In this document: one piece after another, positions 35,076 through 43,568 of the stretch
Numbering within the stretch: the first letter of the stretch is position 1
Layout of the letters: the number at the start of each line of letters is the position of its first letter
From: Flavobacteriales bacterium
GTDB taxonomy: Bacteria; Bacteroidota; Bacteroidia; Flavobacteriales_F; PHOS-HE28
DNA: 64,000 nucleotides
Reading direction: 5' to 3'
Assembly (NCBI GenBank): GCA_016703005.1
Contig: JADJCX010000035.1
Coordinates: 1 to 64,000, forward strand
Notes under the pieces: generated by a model
Database searches by the model: none
What the model was told of the DNA's origin: nothing
What the model saw: the letters and a program-made list of their open reading frames with translations, nothing else
Position numbers and translations under genes: made by a program

Positions 35076-37052
35076 ATGAGATTTGCGTCTTCCATGCACC
35101 CCCTCGTTCGAGCCATGGTCTGCTGGTTGCTGATCTCCATAGGATCCAACGCGTCCGCGCAGCAGATCCTCGACAGTCTGCTGAAGGTGCTGCCCCCGCA
35201 GCGCGGCATGGAACGCGTGAAGACCTTGGGCGAGGTGCAATGGGAGCTGGGCTTCACCGACCCGGTGAAAGGAATGAGCTACGGCACGGAGGCGTTACAA
35301 CTGGCTGCGGACATGCGCGACAGCGCAGCCGTAGCCATCGCCGCCAACGACATGGCGGTGAGCGCGCATCGCGCGGGTCGCTATCCGCTGGCCGTTGCGC
35401 TCAACCATCGCGCCTTGCGCATCCGTGCGCTTGCGGGCGATAGCGTGGGTATTGCCGCATCGCACGCCAAACTCAGCACGGCCTTCACGGAGATGGCGCG
35501 ATACGATTCCGCCCTGCACCACGGCTTTGTTGCGGCCGATCTGTATGAGCTGCTGCACAACGCCCGCCATTCGGCGCAGGTGCGCGGCAACTTGGCTCGC
35601 TTGTACCAGCTCAATGGCGATCTGCGCATGGCGGAACGCGCGGCCACCAAGGCCGTGGAATTGCTGGAGACCGATGGGAACGACTACGCATTGGCGGCTG
35701 CCTTGGGCCAGTTGGGTTCGATTCAGCAGGATGCGAAGAATGTGCAAGCCTCGCGGCGCACCACCGAGCGCTGCGTTGCCATGTTCGAGCAGTTGGGCGC
35801 ATGGAACGATGCCGCCACCGCCGCCAACCAACTGGGCGCCATTTGTCGCCAGATGGGCGATAAGCAAGAAGGAGAGGAGCACTACCGTAAAGCGCTTGCG
35901 CTTGCCGAGCAGGGCGGTGATCTGGCCGGTGTTGCAGCCTACTCGCACAACTTCGGCAACACGCTGTTCGAGCGCGGGGCCTTTGCCGAGGCGCTGGTGT
36001 ACTACGAGCGGTCGTTGACCATCAGCCGCGCGAACGGATTCATGCGCACCCACTTGGATGTATTGCCCGATCATGCGCAGGCATTGGAGAAGTTGGGCCG
36101 GTATGCGGAAGCACTCGCATCGCATCGCGAACTGGTGCACTTGAGCGATAGTCTGAACACGGCGGAGCGCGCACAAAGCCTCGCTGACATGCAAGTGAAG
36201 TACGAGACCGAACGCACAGAGAAAGCGCTGTTGGAGGAGCGCGCGCGAACCGAACAACAAGAGAACCAGCTCGCCCAACAACGTCTGCGCATCGTTGCGT
36301 TGGGCGGTGGGCTTGCGCTACTGGCACTCATTGCGGTGCTCTTCGTTTCGGTGCAGCGCGCGCGGTTGAAGGGACAGGCCAGCACCCAGCTGATCGCCGA
36401 ACGTGAACGCGGATTGAAGGCCATGCTCGAGAGCACCGATGCCGAACGCAAGCGCATTGCCGGTGAGCTCCACGATGGTGTGGGCCAACAGCTCACGGGT
36501 TTGAAGTTCAGGTTGGAGGATGTCGCTGCGCGGATCAGCGAGCGCCTTCCGGATGAAGGCCCGCGGATGAAAGAGGTGCTCGGTCTGGCGGACGAGGCTG
36601 GCAAGGACGTGCGCGGCATTGCCCACAGCATGATGCCACGCGCGTTGGGCGATCTGGGCTTGGCGCCCGCCCTCAACGACATGCTGAACAAGTCGCTCGC
36701 ACGGCCCGGCATGCACCACACGTTCGAGCACTTCGGCCTCGATGCGCGACTTCCGCAGCAGGTGGAAGTGGGTGTGTACCGCATAGCGCAGGAGCTGGTG
36801 GGCAACATCCTCAAGCACGCCGACGCGCGCAACATCCATGTGCAGGTGCTCAAGAACAAGAACAATCTGGTGCTGATCGTGGAGGACGACGGCAAGGGCA
36901 TCGACGCAGCGCGCACGGGCAATGGCATCGGCCTGCTCAACATGCACGACCGCGCACGCGCCATGCACGGGCACATCGAATTCGATGACGCGCCGACCAC
37001 CGGCACCGTGGTAACGTTGCGCGTTCCGCTCACCAACGGCAACTCAGTTTGA
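35076..37052 (+). CDS. TPR-containing sensor histidine kinase (NarX/DegS type)
   Basis: 658 residues from ATG 35076 (an ATG at 35094 is also possible). A signal sequence (MVCWLLISIGSNASAQ) is followed by about seven TPR-like repeats (for example ALNHRALRIRALAGDSVGIA, EEHYRKALALAEQGGDLAGV), a coiled coil, one transmembrane segment (IVALGGGLALLALIAVLFVS), then HisKA_3 (ERKRIAGELHDGVGQQLTGL with the phosphorylated His) and an ATPase domain (IAQELVGNILKHADA, VEDDGKGI, GLLNMHDRA). The periplasmic TPR part senses an unknown protein or stress. The adjacent NarL-type gene, which begins 3 bases after this stop, is its regulator. Confidence 0.93.
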   Translation: MRFASSMHPLVRAMVCWLLISIGSNASAQQILDSLLKVLPPQRGMERVKTLGEVQWELGFTDPVKGMSYGTEALQLAADMRDSAAVAIAANDMAVSAHRAGRYPLAVALNHRALRIRALAGDSVGIAASHAKLSTAFTEMARYDSALHHGFVAADLYELLHNARHSAQVRGNLARLYQLNGDLRMAERAATKAVELLETDGNDYALAAALGQLGSIQQDAKNVQASRRTTERCVAMFEQLGAWNDAATAANQLGAICRQMGDKQEGEEHYRKALALAEQGGDLAGVAAYSHNFGNTLFERGAFAEALVYYERSLTISRANGFMRTHLDVLPDHAQALEKLGRYAEALASHRELVHLSDSLNTAERAQSLADMQVKYETERTEKALLEERARTEQQENQLAQQRLRIVALGGGLALLALIAVLFVSVQRARLKGQASTQLIAERERGLKAMLESTDAERKRIAGELHDGVGQQLTGLKFRLEDVAARISERLPDEGPRMKEVLGLADEAGKDVRGIAHSMMPRALGDLGLAPALNDMLNKSLARPGMHHTFEHFGLDARLPQQVEVGVYRIAQELVGNILKHADARNIHVQVLKNKNNLVLIVEDDGKGIDAARTGNGIGLLNMHDRARAMHGHIEFDDAPTTGTVVTLRVPLTNGNSV

Positions 37053-37054
37053 TC

Positions 37055-37702
37055 ATGGCATCACCCACCATCCGCGTCGCGCTGTGCGACGATCACCGCA
37101 TCGTTACCGATGGCATGCAGCAGATGCTCTCCACCGTAGCAGGCATCGAGTGCATCGGTGCCGCACAGGATGGCGTGGCCGCGCTGTATCTGTTGGAGCA
37201 CGTGAGGGCCGATGTGCTGCTCACGGACCTCGACATGCCCGAGATGGACGGTGCACAGCTCACATCGCGCGTGAAGGCGAAGTATCCGGCGTTGAAAGTC
37301 ATTGTGCTGAGCATGCACGAGGAGGCGGCAACAGTGAAGCAGTTGCTGGATCTGGGGGCCGACGGTTACTTGGTGAAGAGCGCGGGCAAGGACGAAGTGG
37401 TGCTGGCGATCCAGAATGTGCACGCGGGCCGCAAACATTTCAGTAGCGGCTTGCTGGAGTCGATGATGAAGCAGGCCACGCAGCCCAAGCCGGGCAGCAA
37501 CCTGTTGAAGGACCTCAGCGAGCGCGAGATCGAAGTGCTCGCGGCGTTGGCCGAGGGGTTGGGCAACAAGGAAATAGGGGAGAAGCTCTTCATCAGTCCG
37601 CGCACCGTGGACACACACCGCACCAACTTGATGAAGAAGCTGGAGACGCACAACGTGGCGGGCCTCGTGCGCATCGCTATCGCGGCTGGGTTGGTGAAGT
37701 AG
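37055..37702 (+). CDS. NarL/LuxR-type response regulator
   Basis: 215 residues from ATG 37055; an in-frame TTG at 37049 overlaps the kinase stop. Receiver domain: VALCDDHRIVTDGMQQML with the acidic pair, phosphoacceptor Asp in ADVLLTDLDMPEMDG, VIVLSMHEE and the conserved Lys in DGYLVKSAGKDE. C-terminal LuxR helix-turn-helix: LSEREIEVLAALAEGLGNKE, LFISPRTVDTHRTNLMKKL. It follows the TPR histidine kinase in the same operon and should mediate its transcriptional output. Confidence 0.95.
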   Translation: MASPTIRVALCDDHRIVTDGMQQMLSTVAGIECIGAAQDGVAALYLLEHVRADVLLTDLDMPEMDGAQLTSRVKAKYPALKVIVLSMHEEAATVKQLLDLGADGYLVKSAGKDEVVLAIQNVHAGRKHFSSGLLESMMKQATQPKPGSNLLKDLSEREIEVLAALAEGLGNKEIGEKLFISPRTVDTHRTNLMKKLETHNVAGLVRIAIAAGLVK

Positions 37703-37708
37703 GTGCTG

Positions 37709-37728
37709 GCTACGGTATTCACCGTAGC
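37709..37728 (+). terminator. Hairpin after the response regulator
   Basis: GCTACGGT, loop ATTC, ACCGTAGC: a perfect 8-bp stem 7 bases after the stop at 37702. No T run follows, so it is only a possible terminator. Confidence 0.4.
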
Positions 37729-37765
37729 GCATTCACGGCGATCAACGGAAGAACCGAGGGGTACC

Positions 37766-37789
37766 TGTGCGGAAACATTTGTCCGCACA
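37766..37789. promoter_or_regulatory. Inverted repeat upstream of the lipoprotein gene
   Basis: TGTGCGGA (37766-37773) and TCCGCACA (37782-37789) with an 8-base spacer, 8 bases before the ATG at 37797. A NarL-type binding site or a stem that covers the ribosome site are both possible; neither is shown. Confidence 0.4.
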
Positions 37790-37796
37790 AAAACAC

Positions 37797-38570
37797 ATGA
37801 CCATGCGCACCTCGACACTTGCCAATGCGATGCCCACCATGGCCATCGCCAGCCTTATCGCTCTCGCCTTCGCCGCCACGGGTTGCAACAAGGAAGAAGC
37901 CGTTGAACCCACGCCCGCCGGAGGCGGAAGCACCAACACTGGCGGAGCCAGCGTGAATCCGGTTCTGGCAGGTGCCGATGGCGCCCTCTTCGCCGTAAAG
38001 ACCGTCACCATCCAGGACATCCCCTTCATCGGTCCCATCGAAGTGGAGATCAACACGGGTGTCGGGAGTTTCTATGATGATGCCGGGGCCAGCATCCAAG
38101 CCGGCCAAGTGCGGTGCAACGACAGCTTGTTCACTTACCAGAACAACGCGTACTTCTTCCAGCAGAGCACGAGCAACCCCACCGGTCTCGACTTCTCCGG
38201 CGGTGTGGAATGGGATGTCACCGGCGGCAACGGCATTCCGGCTTTCACACGTCAGATCACCGCAATACCCTTCCCAGTGGTGGAGGCGGTCACCAGCGCC
38301 ACCACTTTCCCGCGCGATGTGGACTACACCCTGACCACCACCAACGTTGCCGGTGCCGATAGTGTGTACTTCACCGTGGGTGGTGTGTTCAAACGCTTGG
38401 GCGGCAATGCCACCAGTTGCACATTCACCGCTGCCGAACTCAGCACACTGAGCGCCGGTACCAGCATCGTGCAGATCGCTGCGTGGACATACACCAGCGA
38501 AGACATCGGCGGCAAGACGATCTACTTCGGCAACGAGACCGTGCAGACGCGCACCGTCACCTTGCAGTAA
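37797..38570 (+). CDS. Surface lipoprotein of unknown function
   Basis: 257 residues from ATG 37797 (a second ATG at 37803). The leader MPTMAIASLIALAFAATGCN ends in a lipobox. After a Gly/Ser/Thr-rich linker (PAGGGSTNTGGASVN) the protein is beta-rich and secreted in type (VEINTGVGSFYDDAGA, GGVEWDVTGGNGIPAFTRQI, DVDYTLTTTNVAGADSVYFT). The second half looks like an Ig-like domain. I cannot name the family. It follows the two-component operon and might be one of its targets, by proximity only. Confidence 0.8.
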   Translation: MTMRTSTLANAMPTMAIASLIALAFAATGCNKEEAVEPTPAGGGSTNTGGASVNPVLAGADGALFAVKTVTIQDIPFIGPIEVEINTGVGSFYDDAGASIQAGQVRCNDSLFTYQNNAYFFQQSTSNPTGLDFSGGVEWDVTGGNGIPAFTRQITAIPFPVVEAVTSATTFPRDVDYTLTTTNVAGADSVYFTVGGVFKRLGGNATSCTFTAAELSTLSAGTSIVQIAAWTYTSEDIGGKTIYFGNETVQTRTVTLQ

Positions 38571-38630
38571 CCCGTTCGTTGGACCCTGTACCGAGGCCTC
38601 ATCGCGAAAGTGGTGGGGCTTTGGTGCTTC

Positions 38631-39397
38631 TTACACCACCCCGCACACCAACCCCACTGCCACGGCGAACATGAAACCCGCAACGATCAACTGCACGCCG
38701 CGCAGCGTCACCTTGGGGATCAGTTGCTTGCCCCAATACGCGCCGACGAACGCCGCTAGTGTGGTGGCAACGAGCAGCGGCCATTGCGCCACTACTTCGT
38801 ACTTCAGTGGCGACGAGAGGTAGACGGGTATGCGCGTGAAGTCCACCAAGCACGCAATGGCAACGCCCGTGGCGAGGAGCGCCTCCTTGGAAAGTCCGGA
38901 GCGCAATAGGAACATGGTGCGTAGTGCGCCTTGATGCCCACTGAAGCCACCGAACAAACCGCTGAGGAACCCGCCGGGCAACAGGAACTTGGGGAGAAGG
39001 AGAACGAGGCAAGCCCCGGAGACAGCTCGGTGAACGCGAACAGCACCATGAGCACGGCCAGACAAATGCGCACCACATCCACCGGTACGCGCACACCTGC
39101 ATAGAGCGGCGCGAGATCGCCCAATTGGTCCAAGAGCCACGCACCTGCCAGCGCGCCGAATATGCCGGGCACGCCGAACAACAGCACCGTGTGCCGGTTG
39201 ATGTGTTTCCACAGCAGGCCCAACTTGAAGAGGTTGTTGAGCAAGTGCACCACTGCGGTAAGCAGCACCGCCACCGGCAGCGGGAAGAACAACGCGAACA
39301 CCGGCAGCAGCAACGTGCCCAAGCCGAACCCGCTCAATAGGGTAAGCAGCGAAGCGCCCAACGCTGCCAGCACAATGATGATGTCATGGGCTTCCAT
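38631..39397 (-). CDS. TauE/SafE-family permease, one frameshift
   Basis: ATG 39397 begins MEAHDIIIVLAALGASLLTL, then LLSGFGLGTLLLPVFALFFP, the first glycine motif of the family. Near 39000 the frame changes: the second half reads LLPKFLLPGGFLSGLFGGFS, GHQGALRTMFLLRSGLSKEA, AFVGAYWGKQLIPKVT and ends with a membrane helix. Joined, about 255 residues with seven to eight membrane segments. This second permease differs from the one in the molybdenum cofactor operon (weak similarity by eye). Substrate unknown. It is divergent from the M1 peptidase gene across a long inverted repeat. Confidence 0.8.
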
Positions 39398-39441
39398 CGT
39401 TGCGAAGATGGTTGGACAAGCCTCAATTAAACGCTCCCAAG

Positions 39442-39543
39442 TCTGTCATTCAGAGGAGGAGTCTTCGACGGCGATGGATCTCTCAGGAACAGAAGCATCG
39501 GGGGACGAGAGATCCCTCCTCGAAGACTCGTCGGGATGACAGA
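39442..39543. repeat. About 100-bp inverted-repeat element between genes
   Basis: TCTGTCAT (39442-39449) and its inverse ATGACAGA (39536-39543) end the element. Inside, GAGGAGTCTTCGACG is matched imperfectly by the complement CGTCGAAGACTCCTC-like sequence on the other arm (CTCCTCGAAGACTCGTCG), and GATCTCTC faces GAGAGATC. On the minus strand it carries TCATCCCGACGAG and GGGATCTCTCG; a short relative (TCATCCCGAACGTCCC...GCGGGATCG) occurs at 28410-28438. It resembles the palindromic intergenic repeats common in Bacteroidota. Confidence 0.65.
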
Positions 39544-39623
39544 CCGGTGGTTATGTGGTTGGGCTTTCCACTTCCGCAACACAACGAGCCAACACTTGAC
39601 GTGCGCTTTGCCTAACCTTGTAT

Positions 39624-41558
39624 ATGCGTTCACTCGCCCTTCTCTTCATCCTCTTCGCCGCGCAGGTGCAGGCCCAGCTCTTCGACAAAGAAGAACTGCT
39701 GCGTATAGCCGAGGCCGAAGGCTGCCGACAGCACTTCACGCCCAAGAGCGGTGGTCCGCCGTCTCGCGGCTTCGACCTCAAGTACCATCGCTTCGTGTGG
39801 AACATCGACCCTGCGGTGCGCGCTATCGGTGGTAGTGTCACCAGCCATTTCGTGTGCACCATCGCGGGGCAGCAGGAGGTCGTCTTCGATCTGAGCGACA
39901 GCTTGGTGGTTGACAGCGTTGCACGGAACAACACGCCGTTGGCTTACACGCATGCGGGCAACTTGCTCTCGGTCACCATGCCTTCGCCGTTGGCGCTCGG
40001 TCAACTCGACTCCGTGGTGGTGTACTACCACGGCGTGCCGCCCAGCAGCGGCTTCGGCAGCTTCGACCATATGCAGCACGGGCCCGATAGCTCGTGGGCG
40101 TTGTGGACATTGAGCGAACCCTTCGGCGCTGCGGATTGGTGGCCCGCGAAGCACGACCTCGACGATAAGATCGACAGTGTCGATGCCTTCGTGACCTGTC
40201 CGGATGTGTACCGCGCCGCGGGCAACGGGTTGCTGGTGAGCGAAGTGCAGAACGGCGCGCTGAAGACCTACCACTGGAAGCACCGCTACCCCATAGCCTA
40301 CTACTTGGTGGCAACGGCCGTGGCCAACTACGCGGTGTACAGCGACATGGCCGCGCTCAACAACGGGCCTACCGTGGAAGTGCTCAACTACGTGTACCCC
40401 GAATCGTTGGCCGATGCGCAAGGCACCACCGTGAACGCTGCCAGCCAGATGCAGCTCTTCAGCGACCTCTTCGGCACGTATCCGTTCGCGGCGGAGAAAT
40501 ACGGCCACGCGCAATTCGGTTGGGGTGGCGGCATGGAACACCAGACCATGACCTTCATGGGCGGCTGGAGCTACGAGCTGATGGCCCACGAAATGGCGCA
40601 CCAATGGTTCGGCAACAAAGTGACCTGCGCCAGTTGGGAGGACATCTGGCTGAACGAAGCCTTCGCCACCTACCTCAGCGGCTTGTGTTACGAGTACTTG
40701 GTACCGTTCTATTGGCCCATCTTCAAAACGCAGCGCATCGCCACGGTGGTGAGCCAGCCCGATGGCAGCGTACTGTGTACCGACACCAATTCGGTGCCGC
40801 GCATATTCGATAGCCGCCTCACCTACACCAAAGGTGCCATGGTGCTGCACATGGTGCGGTGGGTGTGCGGTGACACCGCTTTCTACAACGGTGTACACAA
40901 CTACCTGCACGACCCCGACCTGGCCTACAACACAGCGCTCACGCATCACTTGAAGGCGCATTTGGAAGCCACCAGCGGGCTGGACCTAACGGAGTTCTTC
41001 GCTGACTGGTACGTGGGCGAAGGCCACCCCACCTACACCGTACAATGGAGCCAGGATGGCGGCGGCAATGTGCAGGTGCAACTGGACCAGAGCACCAGCC
41101 ACCCGAGCGTCGACTTCTTCGAAATGCCGGTACCGCTGCGCTTTTGGGGCGGCGGTATGGACAGCACCGTTGTATTGGACCACACCAGCAGCGGACAGGT
41201 TTTCGGTTTCCACCTGCCCTTTGCGGCCGACAGCGTGCAGCTGGACCCCGACCAGTGGTTGGTGCAAGGCAACAGCAGCATTCTGCTGCGCGTGCCCGTG
41301 GCGGGCTTCGGCAACAATAAGCCGGTGCTCTATCCCAACCCGGTTAGCGATGAGGCATGGATCCACGTATCGCGCAACATTCAGGGACAGGTGGACATTG
41401 CGGTATACGACGCCACCGGCCGCGCCGTGCAGCGCACCAGCACCGTGGTACACGCGCAGCGCGTGCCGCTCTCGTTGGCAACCCTCAGTGCGGGCACCTA
41501 CCAAATTGAATTGCGTAACGGCGATGAAGTGTTGATGCTGCCGGTGGTGAAGAGGTGA
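39624..41558 (+). CDS. Secreted M1-family metallopeptidase with T9SS sorting domain
   Basis: 644 residues from ATG 39624; the TTG at 39618 is not needed. Signal peptide MRSLALLFILFAAQVQAQ. The catalytic part shows GGGMEHQTMTF, the substrate-facing exopeptidase motif, and HEMAHQWFGNKV with the third zinc ligand in WLNEAF (HExxH-x18-E). The N-terminal beta domain holds FDLKYHRFVWNIDPAVRA. The C terminus is a T9SS domain: VLYPNPVSDEAWIHVSRNIQ to LSAGTYQIELRNG. The enzyme is thus expected outside the cell or on its surface, cutting N-terminal residues from peptides. TAACCTTG, a -7-like box, lies only 5 bases before the start. Confidence 0.93.
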   Translation: MRSLALLFILFAAQVQAQLFDKEELLRIAEAEGCRQHFTPKSGGPPSRGFDLKYHRFVWNIDPAVRAIGGSVTSHFVCTIAGQQEVVFDLSDSLVVDSVARNNTPLAYTHAGNLLSVTMPSPLALGQLDSVVVYYHGVPPSSGFGSFDHMQHGPDSSWALWTLSEPFGAADWWPAKHDLDDKIDSVDAFVTCPDVYRAAGNGLLVSEVQNGALKTYHWKHRYPIAYYLVATAVANYAVYSDMAALNNGPTVEVLNYVYPESLADAQGTTVNAASQMQLFSDLFGTYPFAAEKYGHAQFGWGGGMEHQTMTFMGGWSYELMAHEMAHQWFGNKVTCASWEDIWLNEAFATYLSGLCYEYLVPFYWPIFKTQRIATVVSQPDGSVLCTDTNSVPRIFDSRLTYTKGAMVLHMVRWVCGDTAFYNGVHNYLHDPDLAYNTALTHHLKAHLEATSGLDLTEFFADWYVGEGHPTYTVQWSQDGGGNVQVQLDQSTSHPSVDFFEMPVPLRFWGGGMDSTVVLDHTSSGQVFGFHLPFAADSVQLDPDQWLVQGNSSILLRVPVAGFGNNKPVLYPNPVSDEAWIHVSRNIQGQVDIAVYDATGRAVQRTSTVVHAQRVPLSLATLSAGTYQIELRNGDEVLMLPVVKR

Positions 41559-41815
41559 GGGGGCGGCTGATCGCTTCAGCGCCTCCAATACCACCTTCGC
41601 TTTTGAAGACGGACGTGAATGTCCTGCGTTCCCTTCTGGTCGTAGGAAAGAACGTTTGGGCTGGCCCACTTCCTGTCCAGATTCTCTGGACCAGCTCAGT
41701 TTCTTCCTCATGAACGGAACGATCGAACTGGCGCATGGGGCCAACCGGCAGGACATCTACCGGTCATTCCCCTGAAGTTTCGGCCTAGCTGGAACGCACT
41801 TCCCACTCCCCCACC
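41559..41815. other. Non-coding stretch before the rimP promoter
   Basis: About 260 bases between the M1 peptidase stop and the promoter box at 41816. No terminator, repeat or reading frame with family character is seen. Confidence 0.5.
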
Positions 41816-41823
41816 TATATTCG
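41816..41823 (+). promoter_or_regulatory. -7-like promoter box of the rimP-nusA-infB operon
   Basis: TATATTCG, identical to the box in both arms of the symmetric promoter at 3641-3681. It gives a leader of about 75 bases before the rimP ATG at 41906. Confidence 0.45.
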
Positions 41824-41847
41824 CCGCCGCAAAGCGGTGAAAGAGGA

Positions 41848-41870
41848 AGAGGGGACCGCCCCTCTTTTTT
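41848..41870 (+). terminator. Intrinsic-terminator-like hairpin in the rimP leader
   Basis: AGAGGGG, loop ACCG, CCCCTCT, then TTTTT: a 7-8-bp GC-rich stem followed directly by a T run. It lies between the promoter box and the first gene, not after one, so it would stop transcription before rimP unless something overrides it. This is the layout of an attenuator. Confidence 0.7.
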
Positions 41871-41905
41871 GTTCCCTGACTTTTCCAGAACCGGTGCAAA
41901 CCACC

Positions 41906-42219
41906 ATGATCACCACCCAAGAGCTCGCCCAAGCCCTTGAACGCCACTTGGCGGGCACACCGCATTTCGTGGTGCACGCCGAGGTGCGCCCCGGTGGCAA
42001 AGCCATTGTGGAGGTGGATAACGATCTGTGGTGGAAGTGCTGAAGAAGGATGGTACCGTGGTATTGGGCCAGCTAACGGCCGCCGATGCCGAAGCACTGA
42101 CGCTGTTGGTGCAGCACCCCAGCACGGTGAAGGGCCGTTTGCCCAAAATGGACAAGGATCCCACGGCGATACCCTTCGCCGATATCAAGTCAACGAAAGC
42201 AACTCACAAGTTCAACTGA
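41906..42219 (+). pseudogene. rimP: Ribosome maturation factor RimP with an internal deletion and frameshift
   Basis: The start (MITTQELAQALERHLAGTPH, then KAIVEVDND) and the end (VEVLKKDGTVVLGQL, PFADIKSTKATHKFN) are those of Bacteroidota RimP, but the middle is missing. The normal protein has about 150-160 residues; here only about 104 codons exist, in two frames joined near 42027. Missing are the segments that hold the conserved SSPGL-like motif and the beta linker between the two domains. The join lies between two similar sequences (GTGGAGGTGGA and GTGGTGGAAGTG), which suggests recombination or an assembly collapse. RimP assists 30S assembly. The gene keeps its family place in front of nusA (7 bases). 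Confidence 0.8.
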
Positions 42220-42226
42220 TCGTGCA

Positions 42227-43465
42227 ATGAGCACCGTGAACCTCATCGAATCGTTCTCCGAGTTCAAGGAGATGAAGAACATTGACCGGGTGACCATGAT
42301 GGGCATCCTGGAAGACGTGTTCAAGGGCGTCGTAAAAAAGAAATACGGCGAGGAAGCCAACGTGGACGTGATCATCAACCCCGACAAGGGCGACTTGGAG
42401 ATCTGGTTGAACCGCGTGATCGTGGAGGACGGCATGAGCGAGGACGACGCGCTGGAGATCGAACTGGCCGAGGCTCGCAAGATCGAACCCGACTTCGAGG
42501 TGGGCGAGGAAGTGAGCCAGGAGCTGAAGATCCCCGAGTTCCTGCGCCGCAACATCCTTTCCATCAAGCAGAACCTCCAGGGCCGCATCATGGAACTGGA
42601 GAAGGACCACCTGTACAACAAGTACAAGGAGCGGGTGGGCGAGATCATCACCGGCGAGGTGTACCAGATCTGGAAACGTGAGACCTTGATCCTGGACGAC
42701 GAGGGCAATGAGCTGATCATGCCCAAGGACCAGCAGATCAAGACCGACTTCTTCAAGAAGGGCGATACCGTGCGTGCCGTGGTGTGGAAGGTGGAGATGT
42801 ACAACAACAGCCCGCGCGTGCTCCTGAGCCGCACGGCCCCTGAGTTCCTGGAGAAGCTCTTCGAACAAGAAGTGCCTGAGGTAATGGACGGCCTGATCAC
42901 GATCAAGCGCATTGTGCGCGAACCCGGCGAGCGGGCTAAAGTGGCGGTGGAGAGCTACGACGACCGCATCGACCCGGTGGGTGCGTGCGTGGGCATGAAG
43001 GGCAGCCGCATCCACGGCATTGTGCGTGAGCTGCGCAACGAGAACATCGATGTGATCAACTGGACCGCGAACGAGCAATTGCTCATCCAGCGTGCGCTCA
43101 GCCCCGCCAAGATCGGCAACATCAAACTGGACCACGAGCGCAAGCGCGCCGAGGTGTACATGAAGCCCGATCAGGTGGCCTTGGCCATCGGCAAGGGCGG
43201 CCACAACATCAAGCTGGCGGGCAAACTCACCGGCTTCGATATCGACGTTTACCGCGATAGCGATGAAGTGACCGACGACGTGGACTTGGAAGAATTCGCG
43301 GACGAGATCGAGCATTGGATCATCGACGCGCTGAAAGGCATCGGTTGCGACACCGCTCGCAGCGTGCTCGACCTCAGCGTGGAGGAATTGGCCAAGCGTA
43401 CCGATCTGGAAGAAGAGACGATCGCCGAAGTGGTGAAGATCCTGAAGAACGAATTGGAAGCGTGA
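42227..43465 (+). CDS. nusA: Transcription termination/antitermination factor NusA
   Basis: 412 residues, the length usual in Bacteroidota, which lack the acidic repeats of E. coli. N-terminal RNA-polymerase binding domain (IESFSEFKEMKNIDRVTMMG), S1 domain (RVGEIITGEVYQIWKRETLI), KH1 (RIVREPGERAKVAVESYDDR, DPVGACVGMKGSRIHGI) and KH2 (VALAIGKGGHNIKLAGKLTG), then a short helix-hairpin-helix tail (LSVEELAKRTDLEEETIAEV). It modulates pausing and termination. It sits in the classical rimP-nusA-infB order, so the hairpin before rimP could be an autoregulatory target. Confidence 0.96.
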   Translation: MSTVNLIESFSEFKEMKNIDRVTMMGILEDVFKGVVKKKYGEEANVDVIINPDKGDLEIWLNRVIVEDGMSEDDALEIELAEARKIEPDFEVGEEVSQELKIPEFLRRNILSIKQNLQGRIMELEKDHLYNKYKERVGEIITGEVYQIWKRETLILDDEGNELIMPKDQQIKTDFFKKGDTVRAVVWKVEMYNNSPRVLLSRTAPEFLEKLFEQEVPEVMDGLITIKRIVREPGERAKVAVESYDDRIDPVGACVGMKGSRIHGIVRELRNENIDVINWTANEQLLIQRALSPAKIGNIKLDHERKRAEVYMKPDQVALAIGKGGHNIKLAGKLTGFDIDVYRDSDEVTDDVDLEEFADEIEHWIIDALKGIGCDTARSVLDLSVEELAKRTDLEEETIAEVVKILKNELEA

Positions 43466-43469
43466 TGGT

Positions 43470-43553
43470 GGTTGTGGGTTGATGGTTGAAGGTTGTTCGT
43501 CGTGACCAACAACCATCAACGAGCAACGAGCAACAAGAAACGAACAACGACCC
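43470..43553. repeat. Twelve phased heptamers between nusA and infB
   Basis: Starting at 43470 the sequence falls into exact 7-base units: four of the form GGTTGNN, then CGTCGTG, then ACCAACA, ACCATCA, ACGAGCA twice, ACAAGAA, ACGAACA, ACGACCC. The first third and the rest are roughly inverse complements (GGTTGNN versus NNCAACC), so the region can fold. Heptamer GGTTGTT also builds the repeat inside fdhD. It lies within an operon, so it would be transcribed. Confidence 0.75.
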
Positions 43554-43568
43554 CGGATAAACTACCGC

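Noticed and set aside
39630..40961. Open frame of 443 codons opposite the M1 peptidase
   Set aside because: Antisense of a gene with clear catalytic motifs.
42212..43519. Open frame of 435 codons opposite nusA
   Set aside because: Antisense shadow of nusA, no family character.
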